Shown: positions 38,398 through 49,340 of the stretch, piece by piece
How the letters are laid out: each line of letters opens with the position of its first letter
How positions within the stretch are numbered: the first letter of the stretch is position 1
Source: Chalara sp. BL73
Lineage: Eukaryota; Ascomycota; Leotiomycetes; Helotiales
Assembly: GCA_918026815.1 (NCBI GenBank)
Contig: CAKJVC010000049.1
Location: 186,001-250,000, forward strand
Length of the DNA stretch: 64,000 bases
Direction: 5' to 3'
Notes under the pieces: generated by a model
What the model saw: only the letters and a program-made list of their open reading frames with translations
What the model was told of the DNA's origin: nothing
Database searches by the model: none
Translations under genes and position numbers: made by a program

Positions 38398-39195
38398 AAA
38401 GTTAGCTTCTATACTATATACCCGGAAAAATATATAGAATTGGGCATCATTTATCTCGAGCACCTACATCCAAGAAGAGCAAGCTCGCTCATTTACATGC
38501 ATGGAGTTGTGGGGTATGGAGGAGATGCATGCTGGGGTCCAGTGTTGAAGAAAATAAGTAGCCACGAACGAGGAGATATTACTGGTAGTGCCAACTGTTA
38601 CTTTCTTCCATGTAGGTCGAGCAAGCTGAGAAATATGTACAATGGGTCTATATCTTTTGTCAGCCAATATTCTGTTACGGTAAGCATACTCAAGCTCTCA
38701 CAAACAAGTCAACATCCTGTTCTCTCAGTGATTTTCCTGGACATCGGAATATTTAAATATACAGACAGATGAGTTAATTCTTGTGGGACCTAAGCAAACG
38801 GGCTTTGAAATCAATGGAGGTAGGCTGAGGGAATCTGCTGATACATATGATGTAATGAGTTTGCAAAACTGGACTTTCGAATTAATGGAGTTTATCATGC
38901 AGCTAAAATTGCGCTGTTACAGGATCTGCCCAAACAAGTAAAAGAACTTCCATTGGTGATCTTTTCACAATTGTAATCGCTCAAAAAAGCTCAGCTTGGT
39001 AATGTACTACAGATAAGGCGGGAGGGTGCATTCTACAAACAGCATCGTCAAAAGAACAGCAGTCTTCAGTTCGTAGCATCGAATCCGAGCCTTCACACCT
39101 CGAGGAAGTACGTTTGAATACTCCCGGCCCGGCTAACTTAACCAAAGCCAACAGCCTGACGGCAGATTTACGTACAAAGTAAATTCGAGTTATGG
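38398..39195. other. Intergenic, no supported gene
   Basis: Space after SPC3. No supported feature. Confidence 0.4.
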
Positions 39196-39929
39196 TTGAG
39201 GGGAAATTCACCAACTCGAATATGGCTCTCAGGAAAGCCCACTGGTCTACTTAGTGCTACTACTTATAACGTAGACCAGGAGAGAAACGGAACTAGTGCA
39301 GTGGTTGCGTACTATCTCGTAAATTTCTCTGACTATGACCTCTCAGCTATAGAGCGATTATATGGAATGATATATTCCGTGCTTTTCGAGCTACTTCATC
39401 GAGTTGAGAAAGATGCAGTTGCATTGTTAGCCCTAGAGATCATATCGAGAAAATGGACGGTTCAATGGCTTCCATGCCAACAGCTCTGAAACTCACCGGA
39501 AGATTGTTAAACTTGATTCTACAATGCTTGGTAGTTGTTGATGGATGGCAATTTATTAGTAATGACAATGAAAAGGAAGTGGAAGATCGGTCATCAAGCT
39601 TCCTTGCTTTGTTTGGTGAGCTGAAAGATGGTCCTGTAGCTGCATACGGCGGACACTTACCAATCACAACACCTGGGTCGGCCGAGATGCTGGTCAGATA
39701 TGGAGAGAAAGTAGCCGATTATCTGAATGTTTCTTTCACGCAACCAAGGGCCAAGCTAGATTTACCTACAATGCCACTGGGAGTTGAACGGAAGAACAGC
39801 AGAGGATTGCATGCTCTTGGATGCGCCTATGTTCGGCATACTTATCAGGGAATAGAAAGCAAGATCCATAATGATAATAAAATTATATCGTATGCAGAAT
39901 CCCCTGCCTTACTTAATACTGAAGACTAA
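39196..39929 (+). pseudogene. NACHT/STAND (NLR-like) protein relic
   Basis: Two overlapping frames, 39196..39489 and 39453..39929, line up with the NACHT region of fungal STAND proteins. RIWLSGKP corresponds to the W-x-SG-x-PG start of the P-loop block, but the GxGKS nucleotide-binding loop itself is missing. SAVVAYYLVNFSDYD matches the block where fungal members read iiaYfFFdfsd. The frame then shifts, and the second frame reads ALKLTGRLLNLILQCLVVVD, resembling the helix and Walker B beta-strand, but the following DALDEC-type acidic motif is absent. Sequence after that is not recognisable. STAND proteins act in fungal non-self recognition. This is weak, relic-level evidence, and an unrelated origin cannot be excluded. 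Confidence 0.35.
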
Positions 39930-40127
39930 GGTAGTTCCATACATATGTGATTAATTTCAATTCTCAAGCGCTGCTGGAAGTTCAAGCAGTAGATGCCCAT
40001 ATGAATGTTGAAGCATACCAAGTTCGTCACCAAATACCAGGTTAACCCAGATATAGCTATTAGCTGTCGCAATAAGTGAGTTCCAAGACGGCCAGCCCAT
40101 TTTAAATGCTCTCTGTGCAGTACTTTC

Positions 40128-41689
40128 TCAGAACCAAGCACCTTCCAAGCTATCCAAACTTTCCACCATACCCATAAACATTGCCCAAAGTAGTACTCCG
40201 TCCTTTTTAACTAAATTTGAGTCCATTTCAGCCACGGAGATGAGTTTTTTTTTTTTTTTTAGCTTGGTGACATATAGCTGTGTTTCGATCCCCATTTGAC
40301 CCAATATGCGGCGAAGCTTACATAGAAATAGGATGAATCCTATTCTAGTTATTTCCTTTATTATATATGATCCTCTGTTAGCTGTCACATCATACGGCAT
40401 GCCAACCAAGATGTGCAATATTGGATCAACCCAGTAGGTCAAAAACTTGACGTTCTTCCATGACTCGCCTCTCTCTGATTTGTAGTTGATGAGCCCGATG
40501 GCAACGAGAATGTCATCATAGGTTCGATTTAATGAATGGCCGTTCGGTAAAGTCTGTAAAAGTAAGGGTTTACGCTCCTCCGATAGATCGTGATAATTGT
40601 GGAGCTTTCTAAGAAGGCTAGAGCGACCATTGCTGAGGACTCGATCCGGAATTTTGAACCGAGGTCTTGTGTCTCGACTACATGCGGCGGACAGATCAAG
40701 ACCAAACACCATGCATCATAGAGGGGGGTTAAATTCCAGGCTTTCTAGCCCTCCTCAGAGGTTAAGGATTTTTGCCAGGCCATTGACGTGGAAATCAAAA
40801 TCTGAGCAGTCCTTATTGTAGAACTGAATATGTACTGTTAGCTACACGTTCCTCACTTCAGCCAATAAAGTTGCTTACCGTCCAGTAAATGAAACCCGCA
40901 ACACCATAGACTACGGTCTCGCTTACTCTCATCTCTGGATCCGATAGTTTTTCATTGACAGCCCTCAGTGCCAGCGCATGATACATTGCAGATACTGGAT
41001 AACCACCATCCCCTCCATAAGCATGATACAGGCTCAAGGATACGTTTGCCAGAAATTGATGGAAGGAGGTAGCATCTTTGATCGCTGTAGGAAGCCAGGT
41101 CGTTCTATATGTGGAGAAGACGGGGTCTTTATTGATATCAACCTTCACTAGTCAGAAAAGTGAGCTATCCTAGTCTTGAGCATCGCGATGGTGTTCACAT
41201 ACATTGATCAAGTAGCCAACGTTCTTTTGACATCGTGGGTATCGGGTATTGTGTGAAGAGATCAGATCGACCTGGATCAAGGACGGTCATGGGGTTCGGC
41301 AGGGAAACATATGGGATCCAAGAATTCGGTGTGTGTGGCTCTAGCTGCTTCCCTCGATCCTCTTGTCTAAGCGAGCCCGCCCAATAGTGATTCTGAGTCA
41401 AATCTGATGCACGATAATCCCCAGATCCCTCAGCAAGGTTTGCAGGTAAACAAAGCTCTATCCGGTTTCGAACAACAGGCCTCCTTGCCTTCGGAAGATG
41501 TTGACGCAAACGCTTTCTAATAAGTCTTTCATTCTCTCCAGGGGAAAGAGCCCCTGCAGGTACGAGCTTTGGCCTCGGGATGATTGCATGTTTCTGTTCA
41601 GCAGTGTCTTTGTCAACTGCTCTTCTCACCCTTCTAGACTTATCGGAAGACCTACCCCCCAAGCTGCATGTATCTTCAGTATTGGCCAT
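40128..41689 (-). pseudogene. Fungal transcription-factor-domain protein gene, inactivated by two TGA codons
   Basis: Exons on the minus strand run 41689..41203, 41147..40879 and 40823..40128. The splice sites are sound (donors GTATGT and GTAAGC) and the frame continues across all three. Exon 1 has a basic N-terminus and RSDLFTQYPIPTMSKERWLL, the usual DPF-x-x-yPi block of this family. Exon 2 is helical. Exon 3 reads DFDFHVNGLAKILNL, stop, GGLESLEFNPPL, stop, CMVFGLDLSAACSRDTRPRF. The family has an Arg at the first stop (lRGGl), and Arg is plausible at the second. Both TGA codons are one C-to-T change away from CGA, and no frameshift is needed. Downstream the frame is open to the stop at 40128 and includes a Lys run encoded by a long A tract. 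The gene therefore looks recently inactivated, or alternatively read through. Confidence 0.7.
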
Positions 41690-42083
41690 TGTCCCGTAAC
41701 CTCCTAATATATGCAGCAGACTATCAACCTTCCGCTTGCGATCTCAAAAGTCACCTCACGAACTATCGATTTTTTGCTGAATCGCTAGCCGGAATGATTG
41801 AGCCTCAATGGATTGAGCAGACACTGTACATTACCTTTTATTCTTTTCATCCGTTCTTCTTCCACTACTGGTTTTTGTTCACTCTCTAGGATGTTTGGTA
41901 ATCCAGACAGACGGCGATATATGGCGGACCTTTAGAACTGATTACCAATCATTCTACATGGACTTATAAGCTTTGGCGTTGACCTCGCCTAACAAGGGGC
42001 TACTATTGACATGAACAAAGCAATATGATTGTTTGATGCGGCTAGGCATATCTTTCTAGTGAATGTAGTGAATCTCCAAGCCA

Positions 42084-42110
42084 GCAGAATTTGCAGAATT
42101 TGCAGAATTT
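42084..42110 (+). repeat. Tandem repeat, three copies of GCAGAATTT
   Basis: Three exact 9 bp units lie just beyond the 3' end of the alcohol dehydrogenase relic. They are probably replication slippage products. No function is suggested. Confidence 0.7.
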
Positions 42111-42176
42111 GTCATCCTTTACAGATATCAGGGCATGGGCTTGTATCCTACTCGTCACTAAACACTCATAGGGTTA

Positions 42177-43276
42177 TCAAGCTTTCAAAACAGCTCTATA
42201 CCGCATCCCACCCTCTTCCAACTTCTTTATCGCCGTATTTACGCCTTCTTTGGTCATGGGAAACTCTTCCAATATCGGCTTTACCCCGTGTTCAGCAGCA
42301 AATTCAAGCATTTTCACCACACTTTCCGGTGTTGAACTACAATGACCCACAACCGAGAGCTCTTTGAGAAGGAAGGGGAAGAACGGAATTACCAAATCTT
42401 CTGTTGTTACTGTAAATGGAAATATCTTTCCAAAGGGGTTCATTATCGCCATGTATCTGACGACTTATCAGCAAATAATATGAACATATGAGAGACACTT
42501 ACAGTTTCCAATCAGGATGCTGACTCGCAGTCACGAATAGATGATCTAACCCCTCCTTCAATTTAAAATCCCCACCAATTTTGTAGCCACAAACTCACTC
42601 GCTCCAAGCCTCAGCGCCTCCTCCCTCTTCTTATCCGTGCTTGAGAACGCAACAGCCTCGCAGCCCCATTTTCTGGCAAATTGGATTGCCAAATGTCCCA
42701 ACCCTCCAATACCTACAACTCCCACCCTCTCACCGGGTTTAACATATTTGGGGATGGGAATGAAGACCGTTTGATCGGCGCAAAAGAGAGGAACCGCTTT
42801 GGCGTCGCTGATTTAAGATGAAATCCGGTGGATGAGTGTTTCAAGCCAGAGAGTAAGTTGCAAAGGAGCCTCGGTCCAGGTAGTTGACTGCACATATGCG
42901 AGGATTATTAATGCAGTGGAAGTGTGAGCCTTTGAGGCACCATTCACAGATGCCGCAGCCGTCTTTGACGTAGCCAAATCCCACACGTTCTCCGCTGTCA
43001 GAAAATCAGGATCGACTTTACCATGTCAGGGAGAGAAAGGCTTACATTTTTCCAATTCCCTTTAACGCCATCCCCAGATTCTTGGATAGTCCCAACACCT
43101 TCATGGCCGAATACTATATCCCTGTGCAGGTTGTGAAGGTCTGTTCCGCAAACACCAGAATAAGCTATGCGGATCAACAGCTCGTTACCCTTCAGCTCTC
43201 GGCCAGCGTAGATTACCTCTGTAATACTACCATCAGACGATCCATGGATTGTTGTGAAGGATTGAAACGGAGCCAT
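42177..43276 (-). pseudogene. Zinc alcohol dehydrogenase (CAD/ADH6-like) pseudogene
   Basis: On the minus strand from ATG 43276 the sequence reads like an NADP-dependent zinc alcohol dehydrogenase. The catalytic-zinc block is YSGVCGTDLHNL with FGHEGVG. The structural-zinc block DGCGICEWCLKGSHFHC has its four Cys spacing, and the Rossmann motif is VGVVGIGGLGHLAIQFA. The C-terminus reads ILEEFPMTKEGVN to the stop at 42177. Introns are still recognisable, at about 43 kb and just before the YMAIMNPFGK exon. The frame is broken by an extra base in GGG before the first intron, a TGA at 42841-42843 where Trp is expected (SLA-stop-NTH), and single-base losses in two A runs. Members reduce aldehydes to alcohols. 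Three of the four lesions are homopolymer indels, so raw-read errors should be excluded, but the TGA is not of that kind. Confidence 0.75.
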
Positions 43277-45175
43277 TGTTGCGAGTCTACTACGAATATT
43301 CCGGAAGTATTGTTCTCGTTCAAATCTGGAGATTCGATATAGTGAAGGATGTATCGTAGATAGATAAGGGAAGTAGTAGGCTAAGGCACTTTGAAAGATA
43401 ATTCCCCCTCTTATAGTCTTTAATAAAGATATTCTAGGCCCATCTCTCACTGGTAATCTGCAAGTTCATTAATAATTTATACTTCAGCATGGAGCTCCTC
43501 CGAAGCACCACATTCAGCCAACTTTTGAAGCCATCAAGAGGACAATCGGATGTCCTCTGAGTCAAATCCTGTGGCCTCTGAATTATAAAACACGAAAGAC
43601 ATGTTAGTGCATGCAAGCTAGAGCTTGAATAATTGGTTACATCTAGCTTGAAAGCATAACAGAAGCGTGCCAAGAGATATCGCGTAGCCCCTAACTTGCC
43701 ATGTCCTAATAGGCTAATCACAATGACTCTAATCCGCATACGACTTGCATAAGCCTGCCAGCTAAGAATTATCATATCAGTCCATGATTATGCCGAAATG
43801 CTAATTATACTCGGGGGAGATTCTCGACTAGTAAACGTGGAGTAATTTGGTGCAGAAAACCGTTTTTGATCTCAATGACACAGATGACAATGGTCAAATA
43901 ACGGCAAAGCCAGGCGAGTTCACTGAACTTAGAGCGTTCCCGTGCCACGAAGTCGAGCTATATGAAAAGCCCCTCACAGAACGTCTTCTTACAACCTCAA
44001 ATAAATGACCGATATATCATAGAAACATGATGGCTCACCGGATACGTTATTCCAAGCCCCAAGGCATGTGTTCCTAAAGCAAACATAACATGTAGGGCAC
44101 GCAATCATAGGTACACTTCCATACTTCCCTCTCCTAGAGTACAACTAATCAATAAAGCTTCTCCATTTAGGCGATACGGGGCTCGACAAAGCATTCGTCA
44201 TATCTAGCGTATCCTCTCTCAGCTCGTTTTCCTCTACTTAACAACTAACACATCATTTCAGGCGAACGTCGGCACATTCAGAGCACCGAATCCCAGTTCA
44301 CAAACGGCGGCAACTCGTCCAGATATATACACTGACCAAGCATCCCACTGAAGTGCTAATCCTCTTTGAAACCATATCCGGTCGCGATTGTGCCCCATGT
44401 TTGAGGTCCGCCTTATAATGATTTTTTCAAGCACTATGATTCTCACCTCGGACTAATACCATATTAGGGGAAATTATGAGCAGGATCGTCCGCAAGTTAA
44501 GCTCTGTTTTGTTCGTATGGGAGGTGAGAAGCTAACTGGGACAGGGATGGGAAGCGGAGAGATCATGATGATTGAATTCATTCGAATCAGATAGTGCATA
44601 TGTTAGCTCAGAAAATGAACGCCAAGTCGGTCTCTAGGCATGATAAGGAAACTTTCTTTTCATAGAAACATACACTGGAGTATTATGTTTGAAGAATCGG
44701 ACTTGGATCAGATGGTTGGTCTTACACTTCTATGCTTGGGCTAAAGTGTACTGTACTTCATGTCCATCGTGGATACGGAGGATAGCATTGCCATGAGTAT
44801 CAGTGCTATTTTCTCTTTCCCAGCGTCAATGAGTGTGCGGTACACATAACGGTGACACATCGTTTATGCCCCGACCCGACCTTCTTCCTGGTGTTAGTGT
44901 CCATGTCCCACTTCCAAACCAGGGCAAAGCGGTCCTACTGCCCAGCTGCTTCCCAGTTCACCCTTAAATAATGGGTTACTGCCACTGATTATCAGTTTTC
45001 AGAATGGACACAAAGCACCCAAGCTCAGTGACAGTGAAAGTCCTATACAGATCTAATATCAATAGAAGACTGGATTTATCTTTCCATTCGCTCGTTCTTG
45101 TAGTCGACTGGGCAACAGCTCATCATATCTACTCAAGTTAATGGGATACCTAACCTAATTGAGGACAACAGGGAC
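43277..45175. other. Intergenic, no supported gene
   Basis: About 1.9 kb with no supportable gene or RNA. Short frames only. Confidence 0.4.
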
Positions 45176-46831
45176 CTACACATGTTTCACCCATTCACAG
45201 AGTACTTGTCGTGTGACTGCTGGGTCAATAATCTCTTCGACCCCAAACGCATTAGCTGTTCGCACGGGATTCATGAGTCGAACATATTCCTCCTCAAGCG
45301 CTTTATATCTCAACTGTCTTTCAGCAGGGTCGAGTACTTTCAATTCTGCAGAATGTCCGACTTCGATCCCTCCATCCAAAGGAAGACTCCCCCACTCGCC
45401 GCTAGGCCATGCCACTCTCATTCTTGGATCCCTACAGTCTAACATAGCCCCACCTGCTACACCGTATACCCGCCGAGTGATCACGCTGAATATCGGCATT
45501 GTTGTGGAGTAGTATGTGGTTGCGAGAGTGACGCCATGTCTCATTGTTGCCGATCGTTCAGCGACAGTTCCAATAGCATATCCAGGCACATCGACGAACT
45601 GAATAACAGGGAGATTGAAAATGTCGCAAAACTTAAGATGTCGAGTAATTTTTTGACTTCCTGTCGCATCTAGTGCGCCGGCATTAACTTCGCAGTTCAA
45701 GGATACAACGCCAATAGGGCATCCGGCGAGCCTCGCAAGACCAACAATGGCTGTTGTTCCCCACAGTGCTCCAATCTCAAACCAACTACCAGCATCGACC
45801 ACGGTAGTTATAATGCGTTTTGCATTGTACATTCGTGCTTTCTTTCTAGGTATGATGGTCCTTAGTTCCTCGCATTGACGATCCATTGAATCATCAGTCA
45901 TGATGACCGGGGGCAGCTTTCCTCCCCAATTCGGCAGAAAACTTAAAACTGTGCGTAGCTGATCAAAGCACTCTTGCTCGTTAGCGGCAAGGTTGTCGAT
46001 GGTCCCATTTGTACAGTGCATATCAGGCCCACCTAGATCCGTGAAGCTGAGTCCTTCCTCAAACGTAGCTCCAGCAACAACCTTTGGGCCTGCATTGAAC
46101 AAAGATCCTACATCTGCCGCCATAACAGAGAAATGGCATGCGACCACTCTAGCGGCCCCAAGGCCGATAGCAGGACCGAGAACAGCGCCTAGGTTTGGAA
46201 TTCCCATATTCAACTGCCGCACCACTTGCGCGAACGATGGCAAGGGAGGTATATACGAGAAGCCGTCCTTTCGAATCGTTGTCACACTGCCGCCGCCGGA
46301 GCTCCCATCCACAAGTTTTAAAATGGGTAGCTTCAAAGCAATGGCCAGCTTCTCCATATATATGGTCTTCTCAGCCAATGCTCCATCTGCATGCCCAGCC
46401 CTTATTGAAAAATCATCCGCGGTAAACACCACCTTTCTCCCGCGCAGCATCGCAAATCCTTGAACATTATTTGAAGGTATGTATGAGACGGGCTCTTCCT
46501 TCGTGCCAGCCAGCTTCTTCCATTGTACTGTCCCTGACACGGAGCCTACCTCGTGGAAACTACCCTCATCAAAGAGCTCTAGAACGCGTTGGCGAACCCA
46601 TAGCTTTCCCGCTTGCTTCTGGCGCACGTAGCCTTTGTTTGATATGTTTGGCGTACTAGCAATCGTGCGGAGGTCATTTAGTTGATTGAGGATGTCGGAA
46701 TAGTCTGTGGGAAGCTCGTCTTTCTGCTTGACGCGTTTCTTTGTAGTTATTACATGGCCAGCAACCTGCGAGAGTCTGTCCGCGGGGCTGGATGTCACAG
46801 TCGGTGTCTTCTGGTTATTTGAATCTGGCAT
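45176..46831 (-). CDS. Acyl-CoA carboxylase, carboxyltransferase (beta) subunit, 551 aa
   Basis: A single exon. The frame is open upstream to 46876, but that codon is TTG, so ATG 46831 is chosen. The protein has both halves of a biotin-dependent carboxyltransferase. The N-terminal domain has RQKQAGKLWVRQRVLELFDE, GFAMLRGRKVVFTADDFSI, LPILKLVDGSSGGGSV and GAVLGPAIGLGAARV. The C-terminal domain has IVGLARLAGCPIGVVSLN, LDATGSQKITRHLKFCDIF, PVIQFVDVPGYAIGT and YGVAGGAMLDC. This is the architecture of propionyl-CoA and methylcrotonyl-CoA carboxylase beta chains, which move CO2 from carboxybiotin to the acyl-CoA. Substrate cannot be decided by eye. No clear mitochondrial presequence is seen at the chosen start. 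The biotin-carrying subunit is encoded head to head, 307 bp away, so the two products almost certainly form one enzyme. Confidence 0.82.
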   Translation of the reverse strand: MPDSNNQKTPTVTSSPADRLSQVAGHVITTKKRVKQKDELPTDYSDILNQLNDLRTIASTPNISNKGYVRQKQAGKLWVRQRVLELFDEGSFHEVGSVSGTVQWKKLAGTKEEPVSYIPSNNVQGFAMLRGRKVVFTADDFSIRAGHADGALAEKTIYMEKLAIALKLPILKLVDGSSGGGSVTTIRKDGFSYIPPLPSFAQVVRQLNMGIPNLGAVLGPAIGLGAARVVACHFSVMAADVGSLFNAGPKVVAGATFEEGLSFTDLGGPDMHCTNGTIDNLAANEQECFDQLRTVLSFLPNWGGKLPPVIMTDDSMDRQCEELRTIIPRKKARMYNAKRIITTVVDAGSWFEIGALWGTTAIVGLARLAGCPIGVVSLNCEVNAGALDATGSQKITRHLKFCDIFNLPVIQFVDVPGYAIGTVAERSATMRHGVTLATTYYSTTMPIFSVITRRVYGVAGGAMLDCRDPRMRVAWPSGEWGSLPLDGGIEVGHSAELKVLDPAERQLRYKALEEEYVRLMNPVRTANAFGVEEIIDPAVTRQVLCEWVKHV

Positions 46832-47138
46832 GACGAAAGGAGATAGAGATCCGATTGCTCGTGATCCTTTGCGCAACGGATGCCATTTTGAATGCCCTGA
46901 AAGGAATTAAAGACATCAAGCTGTAATATTTGCCTCGGCACCTTCCCCACGTTTTCAGGGGAGAACCACAGGTGGGACGCGGGGTTGCCGAAGCTCTCGA
47001 TTAACATTTTTGGGAGTTAGAGAAACAATTGTGTTCGATTCTCATTGTATCCAGCAGTATTCAGTAGGACTACAAAATTTTAGTCCATTTCATGATTCAT
47101 AACGTATACTACTGTTAATTCAAAATTTAGAGAACTCT
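46832..47138. promoter_or_regulatory. Shared divergent promoter of the acyl-CoA carboxylase subunit genes
   Basis: This 307 bp region separates the two start codons and must drive both genes. It holds CCTCGG at 46933-46938, the hexamer bound by the fatty-acid-responsive FarA/FarB regulators of Aspergillus, and CGG-N5-CCG at 46980-46990, a typical Zn2Cys6 dimer site. Both could arise by chance in a region this size. No canonical TATA box is seen. Joint control of two obligate partners is the natural reading of the layout. Confidence 0.5.
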
Positions 47139-49275
47139 ATGAAGATGGTCATTTCGCCAATCAAGCGACTCCTTGTAGCAAATAGGTACGTATCTATCTT
47201 GTTCTACATGTAGTTCTTGTGGTCTCTCTAATGTCGTATTGTGCACTAGAGGAGAAATTGCAACAAGAATCATTTCCACGGCCAGAGAACTAGAAATCGA
47301 GACGTATTCCATATACACCACAAATGATAGCTCGCATAAAATATCTTCAGACTATGCCATACTACTGAAGTCACCAGCATCGTATTTAGACATCACTGAG
47401 CTAATCGCTATTGTAAAAAAGCACAAGATAGATGCAGTTCACCCAGGGTATGGATTTCTATCCGAGTCTTCCGAATTTGCCCAACGTATGCGGGATGAAG
47501 CAGAGGCGTTGGTGATAGGGCCAGGACCTGAAGTTCTAGCTAAAACGGGTGACAAACTGCAGGCAAGACAGCTTGCCGAAGAGTGCAATACACCTGTTCT
47601 CCCTGCCTTGAAAAATCCAACGAGTAATGTTGCTGAGCTTGAGGCATTTGCATCAGAAATTGGGTATCCGGTCGTCATCAAGGCAGTGGATGGAGGTGGT
47701 GGTAGGGGAATCAGAATCGTGAGAAACGCAGAGGATCTACCTGCTCTGGCAAAGAGAGCTTTGCAAGAAAGTCCAAGTGGGAAAGCATTTGCTGAGAAAG
47801 CGGTAATAGACGGTTTTAGGCATGTGGAGGTGCAGGTAGACTTCTCTGCCCAACTCGGTGCTATGTAGATGCTTATCTGAGTATTTAGATCATTGGAGAT
47901 GGAAGAGGCAATGTACGACATCTTTGGGAAAGAGAATGTAGTGTCCAAAGGCGTTTCCAGAAAGTGGTGGAGTTCGCCCCCAGTTCGATACCAGATCGGA
48001 AGCTGGTGGGTGAAGTGATACACGCCGCACTAAGGATGGCTAGGAAGGCGAGTGACAGTCTCTGGCATATCAAAACATGCTAATTGAATGTCTTTCTAGG
48101 TTAAATATTCATCGTTAGGAACATTTGAATTCCTTGTACAGCCTTCGACTCGAGAATTTTACTTTCTAGAAGTAAATCCTCGTCTTCAGGTAGAACATAC
48201 CATCACAGAGTCACTAGCCATGGGCATCGATCTCGTGCAGTTACAATTGTTGCTGGCTCAAGGACACAGCATTCCATCTCTAGCGATGTCGGCTCTTTCA
48301 GAGGATCCGAAATCGCCACCTCCAATACACTCGGTCCAGCTCCGACTAACGGCAGAAGATGTGCAGAATAACTGGTCTTTGAGCGTTGGTAAAATTACCT
48401 CATTCAGTCTCCCATCAGGCAACGGGATCCGTGTGGATACTCACCTTCAATCTTTGGAAAATATAGTAATAGGGACCGACTTCGATAGTTTAGTGGCTAA
48501 GATCATCATCACCTCATCAACTTGGCAAAGCGTAGTCCAAAAGGCAAAGCGAGCACTCGCCGATACATATATCGAAGGCGTAAAGACAAACATTGATGCT
48601 CTCAATGGCATAGTACATAGCGAGGCATTCGCTAACCAGGCGTGTGACACGCAATGGTTGGAGACAAATCTCTCATCTGTTCTAACATCTGGGCAACAGC
48701 TCGTTAGAAAGAATCGACAAGCGAATTCTATCTCGGCTACTTCAAATCTAGGCGGCCCCACCATATCAGCAACATCTACCGTGCTTTTTAGGAAAGGTGA
48801 TGCATGGTCCATATCTCTTGTCCCAGAATCACTTGCTGGAAAAGCCAAATCAGCACCAAGTCATCTCCAACTGACTCGTGTCCTGCGTAATGAGTTTCCG
48901 GCATCATTGTCAGCACAAATAACCTATGCATCGCCAACCACGCCGCCAGCATCCTATATTATGACACTTGCCAGTACCACAGCGTCGTTTGGCTCCCTGT
49001 CTAGTGCGGCGACACATCGGCGTGGTGATATTTCAAATAGTTGTCACATAATCATCCCATTTCCAGGAACACTAATTGAGCTCCTGGTCGATGTGGGCGA
49101 TGAGGTCAAGAAGGGCAATGTAATCGCTGTGGTTCGCCAAATGAAGATGGAGTTGGAAATCCGGGCAGGTAGAGCTGGAACTGTAATCTGGGTATATGAA
49201 GGTGAGGAAGGAGATGAGGTAGGTGAAGGCGTGCTTGTTGCCGAGTTAGATAGTAGTGGTGAGCCGAAGTTATGA
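47139..49275 (+). CDS. Acyl-CoA carboxylase, biotin carboxylase plus biotin carrier (alpha) subunit, 655 aa
   Basis: Exons are 47139..47185, 47250..47835, 47889..48047 and 48100..49275. Introns 1 and 2 are GT-AG. Intron 3 begins GCGAGT and must be a GC-AG intron, because the only nearby GT donor leads to an immediate stop. The start [15 protein letters not shown] is diagnostic for biotin carboxylases. Then come [11 protein letters not shown], the ATP-grasp glycine loop [30 protein letters not shown] and [15 protein letters not shown] divergent linker of about 200 residues precedes the C-terminal biotinyl domain. The attachment motif there is RQMKMELE, with the biotin Lys at about residue 613, in place of the usual AMKM. 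The enzyme carboxylates its own biotin with ATP and bicarbonate and hands CO2 to the beta subunit encoded divergently. Whether the substrate is propionyl-, methylcrotonyl- or another acyl-CoA is open. Confidence 0.85.
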
Positions 49276-49302
49276 TAATGATATGTGTGCCATAGATGAT
49301 CC

Positions 49303-49340
49303 TCTTTTTTTTCTTTTTTCTTTTTTTTTTTAAAAAAAGG
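49303..49340 (+). repeat. T-rich low-complexity tract
   Basis: Long T runs broken by C, then a short A run, directly downstream of the alpha subunit gene. It is probably part of the 3' region; its mirror-like T/A junction could form a weak hairpin. Confidence 0.5.

Noticed and set aside
46195..46463. Plus-strand frames opposite the carboxylase beta gene
   Set aside because: They are antisense shadows of a well-supported conserved coding exon.
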